A stretch of 64,000 bases of DNA from Phycisphaerales bacterium (GCA_023382935.1 JAHDXL010000004.1:62001-126000), one strand, 5' to 3'; positions 25,699-35,065 are shown, counted from the stretch's first letter. Translations and numbers: made by a program. Notes: generated by a model from the sequence alone, not told the origin.

Positions 25699-27531
25699 AT
25701 GTGCGAAGCACTGGGACGCGCAGTTCGTGAAGTGTGCGGCGCGCTGGACAACGACCCGACACGCATGGTGGACATCGTGCGGGGCGTGCAGCAGAAGATG
25801 GGCTGCGTGAACGAGGAGGCCATCGATGCCATCGCTCACTGGACCGGCGCACAGCGCGTCGAGGTGGCCAGTGTGGTCGACTTTTACTCGTTTTTCAGCC
25901 GCGAAAAGCAGGGCAAGGTGGTCATCCGCCTGTGCGACGACATCATCGACCGCTTCTCGGGCTTCGCGGCGGTGCGCGAGGCCTTCGAGAGCGAACTGGG
26001 CATCACGCTCGGGCAGACGACGCCCGACGGACTGATCACGCTCGATCGCACGCCGTGCATCGGCATGTGCGACCAGGCGCCGGCAGCGCTGATCAACGAC
26101 GTGCCGGTGACGCACCTCTCGACGGACAAGGCACGAAGGATCGTGCGCGAACTGCGCACGCACGGCGATCCGAAGAAACTCGTCAAGCGCGTGGGCGATG
26201 GCAACAACGCCCACCCGCTCATCCACTCCATGGTCGAGAACAACGTGCGCCTCGAAGGCCCGGTCATCTTCACGCCCGAACGCCGCGGGGAGGCGATCAC
26301 CAAGGCTCTGGCCATGACTCCGGCCGAGGTCATCCGCGCCATCAAGACCTCGCGTCTGCGCGGGCGCGGAGGCGCGGGCTTCCCCGTGGGCATGAAGTGG
26401 GAGTTCGCCCGCGCCGCCCGAGGCGAGCGCAAACTGATCTTCTGCAACGCCGACGAGGGCGAACCTGGCACCTTCAAGGACCGCGTGATCCTCACCGAGC
26501 GGGCCGACCGCGTGTTCGCCGGAATGACCATCGCCGCCTACGCGGTGGGCGCGCGGGAGGGCATCATGTATCTCCGCGGCGAGTATGCCTATCTGCTCGC
26601 GTTTCTCGAGGCCGTGCTCGAGCGACGGCGAAAGGACGGGCTGCTCGGACACAACATCATGGGCCGGCATGGCTTTGACTTTGACGTGCGCATCCAGTTG
26701 GGCGCCGGCTCCTACGTGTGCGGCGAGGAAACCTCGCTGCTCAGTTCGTGCGAGGGCAGGCCCGGCGAACCCAAGACCCGCCCGCCCTTCCCGGTGCAGA
26801 AGGGGTACCTGGGCTGTCCGTCGGTGGTCAACAACGTCGAGACGCTGGCATGCGTGACCAAGATCCTCGAAGAGGGCGCCGCGTCGTTCGCCGCCTATGG
26901 CACGCAGGCCAGCAGCGGAACCAAACTCCTGTCAATCTCAGGTGACTGCATGAGACCGGGCATCTACGAAGTGCCCATGGGCATCGCGCTGCGCGAGGTG
27001 CTTGACCTGTGCGGGGCCGACGAGCCCTCGGCCGTGCAGATCGGCGGACCCAGCGGACGCATGGTCGTCGCGCCCGACGACTTCGACCGGACGATCTGCT
27101 TCGATGATCTGGCCACGGGCGGAGCGGTGATGGTCTTCGGGCCCGAGCGCGACCTGCTGGACGTAGTGGCGGCCTTCATGGACTTCTTCGTCGAGGAGAG
27201 TTGCGGCTACTGCACGCCGTGCCGCGTGGGAAACGTGCTGCTGCGTGAGCGCCTGGAAGTGATCCGCCAGGGCCGCGGCGAGCCGAGCGACCTGAAGTAT
27301 CTCGAAGAGCTGGGCGCGATGATCAAGGCCACCAGCCGCTGCGGCCTTGGGCAGATGTCGCCGAACCCGATCACGACCACCCTCAAGAGTTTCCGCTCGA
27401 TTTATGAGGCTCGCGTCAGCCCGGGGGCCCACGGGTTCCGCCGCTCGTTCGATCTCGAAGAGGCCGTTGCCCAGGCCGAACGCATCGCAGGACACGAATC
27501 AGTGCACCGGCAGGAGGTCACCCATGAGTGA
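25699..27531 (+). CDS. hoxF: NAD-reducing hydrogenase diaphorase subunit HoxF (NuoE+NuoF fusion)
   Basis: The 610-residue protein combines a NuoE-like thioredoxin-fold domain (residues 1-165) with a NuoF-like FMN/NADH domain (SRLRGRGGAGFPVGMKW, NADEGEPGTFKDR, GAGSYVCGEETSLL) and the [4Fe-4S] site (ESCGYCTPCR near residue 500 and SRCGLGQ near 547). That is the HoxF architecture of soluble group 3d hydrogenases. In the NuoE-like part, Cys79, Cys120 and Cys124 are present, but the second ligand of the usual CX4C is Asp84, so a classical four-Cys [2Fe-2S] site is incomplete. It oxidises or reduces NAD(H). Its stop overlaps hoxU by 8 nt. Confidence 0.95.
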   Translation: MCEALGRAVREVCGALDNDPTRMVDIVRGVQQKMGCVNEEAIDAIAHWTGAQRVEVASVVDFYSFFSREKQGKVVIRLCDDIIDRFSGFAAVREAFESELGITLGQTTPDGLITLDRTPCIGMCDQAPAALINDVPVTHLSTDKARRIVRELRTHGDPKKLVKRVGDGNNAHPLIHSMVENNVRLEGPVIFTPERRGEAITKALAMTPAEVIRAIKTSRLRGRGGAGFPVGMKWEFARAARGERKLIFCNADEGEPGTFKDRVILTERADRVFAGMTIAAYAVGAREGIMYLRGEYAYLLAFLEAVLERRRKDGLLGHNIMGRHGFDFDVRIQLGAGSYVCGEETSLLSSCEGRPGEPKTRPPFPVQKGYLGCPSVVNNVETLACVTKILEEGAASFAAYGTQASSGTKLLSISGDCMRPGIYEVPMGIALREVLDLCGADEPSAVQIGGPSGRMVVAPDDFDRTICFDDLATGGAVMVFGPERDLLDVVAAFMDFFVEESCGYCTPCRVGNVLLRERLEVIRQGRGEPSDLKYLEELGAMIKATSRCGLGQMSPNPITTTLKSFRSIYEARVSPGAHGFRRSFDLEEAVAQAERIAGHESVHRQEVTHE

Positions 27532-28276
27532 AGTGATCTTGCCCACGAGTGAAGTAATCTTCACCCTTGACGGAGTGACGGTGACGGCCCAGTCGGGCCA
27601 GACGGTGATGGAGGCCGCCGAGGCCGTGGGAATCTACATACCGCGACTGTGCCACAAGGAAGGACTCGAACCCTACGGCAGTTGCCGCGTGTGTACGGTG
27701 ACAGTCAACGGTCGCCCGGCGTCCGCATGTACCACGCCCGTGGCCGACGGCATCGCGGTCGAGAGCGAATCCGACCAGATCCGCGCCTGGCGCCGCACCG
27801 TGATCGAAATGCTCTTCGTCGAAGGCAATCACTTCTGCATGTTCTGCGAGAAGAGCGGCAACTGCGAACTGCAGGCCTTGGGCTATCGCATGGGCATCGT
27901 GGCACCCAGGCTCCCGTACCTGTGGCCGAAGCGCCCGGTCGATGCCTCGCACCCCGACGTTCTGATCGACCACAACCGCTGCATCCTGTGCGCCCGCTGC
28001 GTGCGCACCAGCCGCGACGTGGACGGCAAGCAGGCGTTCGCATTCGTGGGGCGTGGATCCAGGCGCCACCTGGCCGTCAATCCGGGCTCGCGCCTGTGCG
28101 ACACCAAACTCGACGTGACCGATGCAGCCGTGGACGCCTGCCCGGTGGGCGCCATCCTGCGCAAGCGGCGCGGCTTCGAAACCCCGATCGGACGACGGCT
28201 GTACGACCATGTGCCCATCGGGACGGGCGTGGAACAGCCAGTGGAACTGACCATCCGCGAAGGGAGCCCGTCATGA
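27524..28276 (+). CDS. hoxU: Hydrogenase diaphorase small subunit HoxU
   Basis: The 250-residue protein has the NuoG-N-terminal/HoxU ferredoxin layout: a [2Fe-2S] domain (LCHKEGLEPYGSCRVCTVTV ... CTTPV), the His-Cys3 [4Fe-4S] motif (HFCMFCEKSGNCELQ) and a further [4Fe-4S] site (CILCARCVRTSRD ... CPVGAI). It wires HoxF to HoxY. The ATG at 27524 has AGGAGG 6 nt upstream. Its first codons are a 21-nt tandem duplication (27521-27541 and 27542-27562) that gives SEVILPT-SEVIFT; the second copy has ACG where the first has the ATG. Overlaps hoxF by 8 nt and hoxY by 4 nt. Confidence 0.95.
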   Translation: MSEVILPTSEVIFTLDGVTVTAQSGQTVMEAAEAVGIYIPRLCHKEGLEPYGSCRVCTVTVNGRPASACTTPVADGIAVESESDQIRAWRRTVIEMLFVEGNHFCMFCEKSGNCELQALGYRMGIVAPRLPYLWPKRPVDASHPDVLIDHNRCILCARCVRTSRDVDGKQAFAFVGRGSRRHLAVNPGSRLCDTKLDVTDAAVDACPVGAILRKRRGFETPIGRRLYDHVPIGTGVEQPVELTIREGSPS

Positions 28277-28818
28277 GCAAGCCCAAGGTCGCCACCTGCT
28301 CGCTGGCCGGGTGCTTCGGATGCCACATGTCCTTGCTCGATATCGACGAGCGCATCCTCGAACTGGTCGACCTCATCGAGTTTCACAAGACCCCGCTGAC
28401 CGACATCAAGCGATTCACGGCCCGGTGTGCCGTGGGCCTTGTCGAGGGCGGGTGCGCCAACGAAGAGAACGTCGAGGTGCTGCGGACTTTCCGGCGTCAC
28501 TGCGACGTGCTGATCAGTTTGGGAGACTGCGCGACCATGGGCGGAATTCCGGCCCTGCGCAACTTCGTCCCGCTCGAGGACTGCCTGCGCGAGGCCTATC
28601 TCGCCGGGCCCAGCGTCTACAACCCCGGCGGCGACGTGCCCAACGACATCGAGTTGCCCTTACTGCTCGACAAGGTGCGCCCCTGCCACGAGGTGGTGAA
28701 GATCGACTACTTCCTTCCCGGGTGTCCGCCGTCGGCCGACACCATCTGGGCGGCTCTCAAAGCCCTGCTCAGCGGCGAGCCGGTGGAACTGCCCTACCAA
28801 TTGATCAAGTACGACTAG
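28273..28818 (+). CDS. hoxY: NAD-reducing hydrogenase small subunit HoxY
   Basis: The 181-residue protein is a short hydrogenase small subunit of the soluble 3d type. The four Cys ligands of the proximal [4Fe-4S] cluster are visible: AGCFGCHMS (two Cys), ISLGDCATMGG and YFLPGCPPSAD. The small-subunit hallmarks of membrane-bound enzymes (Tat signal, medial and distal clusters) are absent, as expected for a cytosolic bidirectional hydrogenase. The ATG overlaps the hoxU stop (ATGA); the TAG stop is followed by AGGAGG of hoxH. Confidence 0.96.
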   Translation: MSKPKVATCSLAGCFGCHMSLLDIDERILELVDLIEFHKTPLTDIKRFTARCAVGLVEGGCANEENVEVLRTFRRHCDVLISLGDCATMGGIPALRNFVPLEDCLREAYLAGPSVYNPGGDVPNDIELPLLLDKVRPCHEVVKIDYFLPGCPPSADTIWAALKALLSGEPVELPYQLIKYD

Positions 28819-28827
28819 GAGGTCGAG

Positions 28828-30273
28828 ATGTCGGCGACAAACACATCCACGCGCGTGGTCATCGAGCCCGTGACGCGCGTGGAAGGCCACGGCAAGGTAA
28901 CCATTCTGCTCGACGAGGCCAACCGTGTCACCCAGGCACGCCTGCACATCGTCGAGTTCCGCGGGTTCGAGCGCTTCATCTGCGGAAGACCCTACTGGGA
29001 AATGCCCGTCGCGGTGCAGCGCCTCTGCGGCATCTGCCCCGTCAGCCACCACCTCTGTGCCGCCAAGGCGATCGACAAGATCGTGGGCGTCGATCAACTC
29101 ACCCCGACGGGCGAGAAGATGCGCCGGCTGATGCACTACGGACAGATATTCCAGAGCCACAGCCTGCACTTTTTCCACCTGGCCAGCCCCGACCTGCTGT
29201 TCGGCTTCGATGCCGACCCGGCCATCCGCAACGTGGTGGGCATCATCCAGCAGCACCGCGATCTGGCCGTGCAGGCGGTGCTCATGCGCAAGTACGGGCA
29301 GGAAGTCATCAAGGCGACGGCCGGAAAGAAGGTGCACGGCACCGGGGCCATCCCCGGGGGCATCAACAAGAACCTCTCCACCGCCGAGCGCGACGCGCTG
29401 CTGGCCGACGCCCCGCAGATGCTCGCATGGGCCAGGTCGGCCGTGGAAATCGCCAAAAACTACACGCTCGAGAATCTCGAAAAGGTCAAGGACTTCGGCT
29501 CGTTTGAATCCACCTCGCTCTCAATCATCCGCGACGACGGCGCGATGGATCTCTACAACGGCGGGCTGCGGGCGGTGGACAAGGATGGGGGCACCATCTT
29601 CGACCATGTGCCCAACGACCGCTACCTCGATTACATCGCCGAGCAGGTCAAGGACTGGTCGTACATGAAGTTCCCCTTCATCCGCTCGATCGGGCCCGAT
29701 GACGGGTGGTACCGCGTCGGTCCGCTCGCTCGCCTGAACACCTGCGACTTCATCGACACGCCCGAGGCCGAGGAAGCCCGCAGGGAGTTCAAATCGCTGA
29801 CCAACGGCCGGCCCAATCACATGACCATGGCCTTCCACTGGGCCCGCATGATCGAAACCCTCCACTCGATCGAGAAGATCATCGACCTGCTGCACGACCG
29901 CGACCTGCAGGGCACGGACCTGGTTGCTCGCGGGCAGCGCCGGCGCGAGGGCGTGGGGATCATCGAGGCCCCGCGCGGCACGCTCTTCCACCACTACCGC
30001 GTCGACGAACATGACCTCGTGACCATGTGCAATCTCATCGTCTCGACCACCAGCAACAACGAGCCGATGAACCGCTCCGTCCGCCGCGTGGCCGAGCAGT
30101 ACATCTCCGGGAGGCCGCAGGTGACCGAGCCGATGCTCAACGCGGTGGAAGTGGCCATCCGCGCCTACGACCCCTGCCTCAGTTGCGCCACCCACGCTCT
30201 CGGGCAGATGCCGCTGGAAATCGAGTTGATCGGGCCCGACGGCGGGCTGATCGACCGGGGATCAAAGGGATGA
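28828..30273 (+). CDS. hoxH: NAD-reducing [NiFe] hydrogenase large subunit HoxH
   Basis: The 481-residue protein contains both Cys pairs that bind the NiFe centre: RLCGICPVSHH (near residue 65) and DPCLSCATH (448-456). The protein continues 25 residues beyond His456, beginning ALGQMP; HoxW would remove this peptide after His456. IEPVTRVEGHGKV at the N terminus is the L0 motif. The size, the C-terminal motif and the hoxFUYHW order support a group 3d bidirectional NAD-linked hydrogenase catalysing H2 + NAD+ = H+ + NADH. A GGAGG ribosome-binding site precedes the ATG. Confidence 0.97.
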   Translation: MSATNTSTRVVIEPVTRVEGHGKVTILLDEANRVTQARLHIVEFRGFERFICGRPYWEMPVAVQRLCGICPVSHHLCAAKAIDKIVGVDQLTPTGEKMRRLMHYGQIFQSHSLHFFHLASPDLLFGFDADPAIRNVVGIIQQHRDLAVQAVLMRKYGQEVIKATAGKKVHGTGAIPGGINKNLSTAERDALLADAPQMLAWARSAVEIAKNYTLENLEKVKDFGSFESTSLSIIRDDGAMDLYNGGLRAVDKDGGTIFDHVPNDRYLDYIAEQVKDWSYMKFPFIRSIGPDDGWYRVGPLARLNTCDFIDTPEAEEARREFKSLTNGRPNHMTMAFHWARMIETLHSIEKIIDLLHDRDLQGTDLVARGQRRREGVGIIEAPRGTLFHHYRVDEHDLVTMCNLIVSTTSNNEPMNRSVRRVAEQYISGRPQVTEPMLNAVEVAIRAYDPCLSCATHALGQMPLEIELIGPDGGLIDRGSKG

Positions 30274-30806
30274 ACGCTCGCCCGTCTACGCTGGTGATCG
30301 GCTACGGCAATCCCGGGCGTCGGGACGACGGACTCGGCCCGTGCGCCGCCGAAGCGGTGGAACTGGCCCGCATCCCCGGCGTCGACGTCCTGAGCGACTA
30401 TCAACTCAACGTCGAACACGCGGCCGACGTCAGCGCGCACGACGTGGTCGTCTTCATCGACGCAGCCGTCGGCACGACGGGTCCGTGCTTCCTGCGGCGG
30501 CTGCTGCCGCGATCGTTCGGAACTTTCAGCACGCACACCATGCGCCCCGAGGCTGTCCTCGCGCTGGCGCAGGATATCTTCGGCTGGTCTGGACGCGCGT
30601 TTCTGCTTGGAATCCGGGGATATGCGTTCGAAGATTTCGGCGAAGACCTGAGCACCCAGGCCGCGGAAAACCTCGAAAGAGCCTGCGCCCTGCTGCTGGC
30701 CGCCCTGCGCGCCGGTTCGCTCGACGCACAGGTGACCGACGGGCCGACGTACGATTCCTACACCCCTTGTCACGGTGGTGAGCCATGCACGAAGGCAAGC
30801 ATGTGA
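30270..30806 (+). CDS. hoxW: Hydrogenase maturation endopeptidase HoxW
   Basis: The 178-residue protein is a HyaD/HoxW-type peptidase: LVIGYGNPGRRDDGLGP at the N terminus with the first nickel-binding Asp, VVFIDAA with the second acidic ligand, and STHTMRPEAVLALAQDIFG with the conserved His. It recognises nickel in HoxH and removes its C-terminal peptide. The ATG overlaps the hoxH stop by 4 nt. Its 3' end overlaps the next gene, a receiver protein, by 22 nt. Confidence 0.93.
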   Translation: MNARPSTLVIGYGNPGRRDDGLGPCAAEAVELARIPGVDVLSDYQLNVEHAADVSAHDVVVFIDAAVGTTGPCFLRRLLPRSFGTFSTHTMRPEAVLALAQDIFGWSGRAFLLGIRGYAFEDFGEDLSTQAAENLERACALLLAALRAGSLDAQVTDGPTYDSYTPCHGGEPCTKASM

Positions 30807-31162
30807 TCCTGTACGTGGACGACGACCCCGATTACCGCTATGCCATGCGCCAACTGCTGGAAGCGAATGGCATGACGATGATCGAAGCCGCAGACGGCGA
30901 GGAAGGGCTGCGCGCCTACCGCGACCACAGGCCTGACCTCATCCTCCTTGACCTGATGATGGAAGAAATCGACGCGGGCGTCAATCTCCTGCGCGAACTG
31001 CGTGCCGACGGGAACAAGGCGCCAGTGTATCTCATCAGTTCCGTGGGCGACGCCATGTCCATGACCACCAACGCCGCCGAACTGGGCTTTGCCGGGGTCT
31101 TCCAGAAGCCGGTCAACCCCAAGGCGCTGCTCGCCGTGCTCCAGTTGCGCCTGCATCACTGA
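30785..31162 (+). CDS. Single-domain response regulator (receiver only)
   Basis: The 125-residue protein is a stand-alone CheY-like receiver: ILYVDDDPDYR acid pocket, phospho-Asp in LILLDLMMEE, Ser in LISS and the switch Lys in FQKPVNP. There is no output domain. It overlaps hoxW by 22 nt and so belongs to the hydrogenase operon. The convergent histidine kinase at 31252 is its probable partner. How the signal reaches hydrogenase genes or enzyme is not visible. Confidence 0.92.
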   Translation: MHEGKHVILYVDDDPDYRYAMRQLLEANGMTMIEAADGEEGLRAYRDHRPDLILLDLMMEEIDAGVNLLRELRADGNKAPVYLISSVGDAMSMTTNAAELGFAGVFQKPVNPKALLAVLQLRLHH

Positions 31163-31251
31163 GCGCACCGCGTCCCGCTGCGCCGCTCTCGCCCGAATCG
31201 AACAGGACGAGCCAAGGGAAGGCGCCGCCCACTCGGCCCGATGAAGGCAAC

Positions 31252-32673
31252 TCAACTTGAAAACTGTGCCGGGCTGCGACGGCAGGCCGGCAGTTCCAGC
31301 CAGAAGGTGCTGCCCTCTCCGGCGCCGCTGCGCACGCCGACCGTGCCGCCGTGCATCTCCGCAATCCGCCGCACCAGCGACAAGCCCAGCCCCGCGCCCC
31401 TCACCTTGCTCGTGTGCGGATTGCTCCGCCCCAGGCGCGTGAACTCCTGAAACAGCCGCTTCTGGTCCGCCGGGCTGATGCCGATGCCGTTGTCGCTCAC
31501 CTCCAGCCGCACGCGCCCCTCGCGCTCCAGCACCCGCGCCACGATCGTTCCCCCGTCGGGCGTATACTTGATCGCATTGGTCACATAGTTGACGATCGCC
31601 TCCTTCAGAAGCCGCGGCACGCCGAACACCATCGCCGCTCCCTCGCACGGCTCGACCCGCAGCGTGTGCCGGTGAGCGGCCGCCAGGTCCGCGTGCTCCT
31701 CGATCACCTCGTCGAGCAGGAAGGCGAACGACACCTCGATGCTGTGCTCGGCCAGGTCCGTCGTGTCCAGTTCGCTCAGCAGGCGCAGATCCTTGAGCAG
31801 GGCGTCGATCCCGCCCAGTTGCTTGAGCGCCCGGTCCAACTGGTCCTGCTGCCGCGGATCGAGCGGCCCGCACAGCCCCTGCCGCATGTTTCCCAACAGC
31901 ATCGACACCACCCCCACCGGAGAGTTGATGTCATGCAGCGCCACCCGCAGAAACTCCTGTCGCATCGTGCTCAACTTCTGCAACTCGGCCGCCTTGTGCT
32001 GGTTGTCAGCCTCCGCCCGGCGCAGCGCCTGCACCAGGCTCGTCAACAACAGCCCGACCAGAATAAACAGCGTCGGATACACAAGCACCAGCGTCAGCAC
32101 GTAGCGCCAGTCGATCGGCCCGCCGCCCAGCACCGCGCCCACTGGCACGCGCGCGGGGATCAGCCCGAAATACTCGCTGAGCACAAGCCCCGAAAGAAGC
32201 ACCGACGCCATCGCCACCGCGATCATCGCCGTCAGCCGCGACAGCAGCAGCGATGTGATCACCACATGGAACAGGTAGAACGCCAGGAACGGGCTGCGCG
32301 CCCCGCCCACAAGCCACACCGCCAGCGTCAACGACAGAAAGTCCAGCACCATCGCCCCGCGAAAGAGCCGCCGCAGCGTCCGCCGATGCTCGGCCGCCCG
32401 CGCCGGGTCACACCTCGGCCAGGCAACCTGAAAAATCGCGACGTTGTACGCCGCGATGAAAATCGCCAGCAGCGTCAGCGAACGCACATCCAGCCCCTCG
32501 ATGCCCAGCACCGAGTGCCCGATCACCACTCCCGCGATGATCGCCGGCGCTACCACGAACCGCGCCTTGATGTGCAGCAGCAGTCGCTGACCGAGCAGGC
32601 GCTCGTGGGTGAGCAGCGCGGCCGCCGCCTCCACCGCTTTCCCGCCCTGCGATGATGCAGCCTGCTGATCCAT
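31252..32673 (-). CDS. Membrane-bound sensor histidine kinase
   Basis: The 473-residue protein has an N-terminal membrane region with about six hydrophobic helices (residues 30-230; [71 protein letters not shown]), a coiled coil and a kinase core: [20 protein letters not shown] with the phospho-His, [18 protein letters not shown] (N box), VSDNGIGI (G1) and [12 protein letters not shown] (G2). The membrane part resembles a MASE-type sensor but I cannot name it. ATG at 32673 begins MDQQAASSQ; the longer open frame upstream would run across the divergent hypA. It sits between the hox operon and hypAB, convergent to the receiver gene. Confidence 0.9.
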   Translation of the reverse strand: MDQQAASSQGGKAVEAAAALLTHERLLGQRLLLHIKARFVVAPAIIAGVVIGHSVLGIEGLDVRSLTLLAIFIAAYNVAIFQVAWPRCDPARAAEHRRTLRRLFRGAMVLDFLSLTLAVWLVGGARSPFLAFYLFHVVITSLLLSRLTAMIAVAMASVLLSGLVLSEYFGLIPARVPVGAVLGGGPIDWRYVLTLVLVYPTLFILVGLLLTSLVQALRRAEADNQHKAAELQKLSTMRQEFLRVALHDINSPVGVVSMLLGNMRQGLCGPLDPRQQDQLDRALKQLGGIDALLKDLRLLSELDTTDLAEHSIEVSFAFLLDEVIEEHADLAAAHRHTLRVEPCEGAAMVFGVPRLLKEAIVNYVTNAIKYTPDGGTIVARVLEREGRVRLEVSDNGIGISPADQKRLFQEFTRLGRSNPHTSKVRGAGLGLSLVRRIAEMHGGTVGVRSGAGEGSTFWLELPACRRSPAQFSS

Positions 32674-32760
32674 GCCGTCCCCACACGCCCAACAACCCAG
32701 TCTACCGCGCCATCCGGGGTTTCGCACGCGCCGAGTCATACCATTCGCCGGGACCACGCC

Positions 32761-33105
32761 ATGCACGAGGCAGCCATCACCCAGGCGTTGATCGAACAGG
32801 TCCGGGCCGCCATGCCGCCCGGAGCCCGCCTTCAACGCTGCGCCGTGCAGGTCGGCGAACTCGAACACCTCGATCCATACGTGATGCAGACCATCTGGCA
32901 GGCTTCTACCGCCAACACTGATCTCCGGGGGGCCGAACTGGTGATTGAGCGCGTCGCTCTGCGCGTGCGCTGCGGCGCCTGCGCACGGGAGTTCACTCCC
33001 GCCGACCGCTCCATCATGCTCTGCCCATCGTGCGGCAGCGTGAAGCCCCAACTTCTCTCCGGTACCGGCATCATCCTGCGCAGCCTGGAAGTGGAAAGGA
33101 CGTGA
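32761..33105 (+). CDS. hypA: Hydrogenase nickel-insertion protein HypA
   Basis: The 114-residue protein begins MHEAAITQALIEQV (HypA MHE nickel-binding N terminus with His2 and Glu3) and has the zinc-binding CGAC...CPSC pairs (RCGACAREF, LCPSCGS). It delivers nickel with HypB. A TACCAT box at 32739-32744 may be the -10 element, leaving a very short leader. It is followed by hypB after one nucleotide. Confidence 0.95.
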   Translation: MHEAAITQALIEQVRAAMPPGARLQRCAVQVGELEHLDPYVMQTIWQASTANTDLRGAELVIERVALRVRCGACAREFTPADRSIMLCPSCGSVKPQLLSGTGIILRSLEVERT

Positions 33106-33106
33106 C

Positions 33107-33799
33107 ATGGAAATCAAGGTTGTTGCCAACGTCCTCAAACTCAACGACGAAGTGGCCGCCCTCAACCGCCGCGCGCTGGCCGAAGCAGGTGTGGCCTGTC
33201 TGAACATCATGGGCTCGCCAGGTTGCGGCAAGACCGCCCTGCTCGAGGCCACCCTCCCGCGCCTGCGCCCCGCCCTGAAGATCGGCGTCATCGCCGGAGA
33301 CATCGCCACCACCCGCGACGCCGAACGCCTGGCTCACCTCTGCGACGGCGTCACCCAGATCAACACCGGCGGTTCCTGCCACCTCGACGCCAACCAGGTC
33401 CGCCAGGGCCTGGCCAACCTCGACCTGCATGCCCTCGACCTGGTCATCATCGAAAACGTCGGCAACCTCATCTGCCCCGTCACCTTCGACCTGGGACAGG
33501 GCGCCAAGATGGGCCTGTTCAGCGTGCCCGAGGGCGCCGACAAACCGGCCAAGCACCCTCGCATCGTCCTCGAGGCCGACCTGCTCGTGCTCACCAAGAC
33601 CGACCTCCTGCCCCACGTCCCCTTCGACAAGACCATCTTCGACGCCGACCTGCGCTCCCTGCGCGACGACGTGACTCTGATCGAAACTTCCGTCGTCAGC
33701 GGGGCCGGGCTGGACGCGTGGTGCCAATGGGTCAGGCGGTTCGTCGACGAACGGAAAGGCGTTCAGGCGCGCCAAGTCTCACAAAGCCGCACGGAGTGA
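33107..33799 (+). CDS. hypB: Hydrogenase nickel-incorporation GTPase HypB
   Basis: The 230-residue protein is a SIMIBI-class GTPase: Walker A GSPGCGKTALLEATL, IAGDIATTRDAERL, the metal-site segment NTGGSCHLDANQV, IIENVGNLICPV and the guanine motif LTKTDLLPHV. The His-rich or CXXCGC N-terminal nickel store of some HypB proteins is absent. It overlaps a large inverted repeat at its stop codon. hypAB are separated from hypFCDE by the hox genes, and form a second small transcription unit. Confidence 0.95.
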   Translation: MEIKVVANVLKLNDEVAALNRRALAEAGVACLNIMGSPGCGKTALLEATLPRLRPALKIGVIAGDIATTRDAERLAHLCDGVTQINTGGSCHLDANQVRQGLANLDLHALDLVIIENVGNLICPVTFDLGQGAKMGLFSVPEGADKPAKHPRIVLEADLLVLTKTDLLPHVPFDKTIFDADLRSLRDDVTLIETSVVSGAGLDAWCQWVRRFVDERKGVQARQVSQSRTE

Positions 33800-33847
33800 C
33801 CTCCCTCGGAATCCGGCCCCAGCATCGGACTCCGTGTCACTCCGTGC
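33789..33847. repeat. Large inverted repeat across the hypB stop codon
   Basis: GCACGGAGTGAC (33789-33800) and GTCACTCCGTGC (33836-33847) are perfect 12-nt arms with a 35-nt loop that can itself pair (CGGAATCCG, CGGACTCCG). The left arm includes the hypB TGA. It may be a terminator without U-tract for hypAB, a convergent barrier to the minus-strand gene that follows, or a dispersed palindromic element. Confidence 0.6.
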
Positions 33848-33896
33848 AACTCGGCGGCAGGAGAGGTCTTCTCTTCGATCTCTCGGGCTCAGTATC

Positions 33897-35065
33897 TCAG
33901 TTGCACCCACCGGCGAACGTGCACAGGAACGCCTGCACGTCGAAGAAGTTCAACACACCCCAGGGTTCTGCGAAGTCGGCCTGATTGCAGCAGTAGTTCA
34001 GCGTGATGACCTACGCGCCCATCATGTACGAATGTCCGATGATCACGCGCCCGTTGGCCGAAATCGCCGCGCCACGTCCAAGTTCAGCCCGCCGGGCACC
34101 GTCGCGCCCAGGGCGGTGACATAGTCCTTGAGAAGCACCAGCGGGCCCGTGCCATGTGGCTGAATCCACGCGCGCCGGTTGCCCAGCAGCATGTCAAAGC
34201 CCACGATCGTCCCGTTGTCGGCGATGTCGAACGCATGACCAGCCCATCCGTTGATCAGCGAGCCGTTGCCCAGCACCTGCACACCGCCCCCGGCCGTCCA
34301 CTTCACCGCGTCATATACCCCGTCGGGCGCGCCCGTATACAGCGTGCCGAGCACAATCTGGCCGTCGTTGCTGATCCCGTGCCACTGGCCCTGCGCATCG
34401 CCCGTCGCGTCCAGCAGCGTGCCCTCGAGCGTGGCTCCGTTCCACATTGCCGGCGTCCGGTTGAATGTGCCCTGCGCAAAGCCCGCGCTCACCGATCCGT
34501 CAGCCGAGCACACGCTGGCGCGATTTGCGCCTCGGGCCAGATTCTGAAGTTGCTGCATGCCCGTCGCCGCCGTCCACCGGAACCCGCGCCCGGAGCACCC
34601 GTCCCACGACCACCCCACCACCGCGGATCCATCGGCGGAAACTTCATAGGCGTCCGATCGGCTGGGACACACCCCGGCGTTGGGCAGCCAGCCCAGCCCG
34701 ACCCACCCGTCCTCGTCAGTCCACTTCGCCGCCTGGTTCGAATAGTCCTCGATGCTCGTCTCGGGAATCTCGCCCACGACCACCGAGCCGTCGTCCGCCA
34801 CGGCAACCACCGCGTCCCCGCCCGTGGCAATCGCCAGACTGGAAATAACCGTGAATGCGCCGGTCCAGCGATCCCAGCGGTACCCGTCGTCGGGGAAGAG
34901 GTTGCCGTCGGTGTCTAGGCTGCCGGCGACGAAACGCCCATCAGGCGTCAGGTCGTTGGCCAAGAGCACCCCGGGGATGAACTCAAAAGTCGCCGACACC
35001 TGCGCGCCGGCCACCCCGGCGATCCACAGCGCGATGCCAAGGCCCGACTGCTTCGATCTGCGCAT
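33897..35065 (-). pseudogene. Broken secreted HAF-repeat protein with GC-type dockerin tail
   Basis: From ATG 35065 (AGGAGGAAGG upstream) an intact frame runs to 34043: a signal peptide (LGIALWIAGVAGAQVSA) and repeated HAF-type segments (DLTPDGRFVAGS, EVSADGSAVVGWSWD, ISNDGQIVLGTL, IADNGTIVGFD). It ends in RRFRPTGA, out of step with the family. The expected continuation is present one frame over (AAISANGRVIIGHSYMMGA at 34070-34014), implying a lost base near 34070. It is then cut by an in-frame TAG (34011-34013), after which the frame encodes the typical tail CNQADFAEPWGVLNFFDVQAF and stops at 33897. So one indel and one nonsense codon separate the body from its sorting or anchoring domain. 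Sequencing error cannot be excluded for the indel. Confidence 0.75.

Noticed and set aside
25670-25699. Sigma54 promoter before hoxF (TTGCA at 25694)
   Set aside because: There is no TGG at the required distance; the hox genes are likely read through from hypC-hypE.
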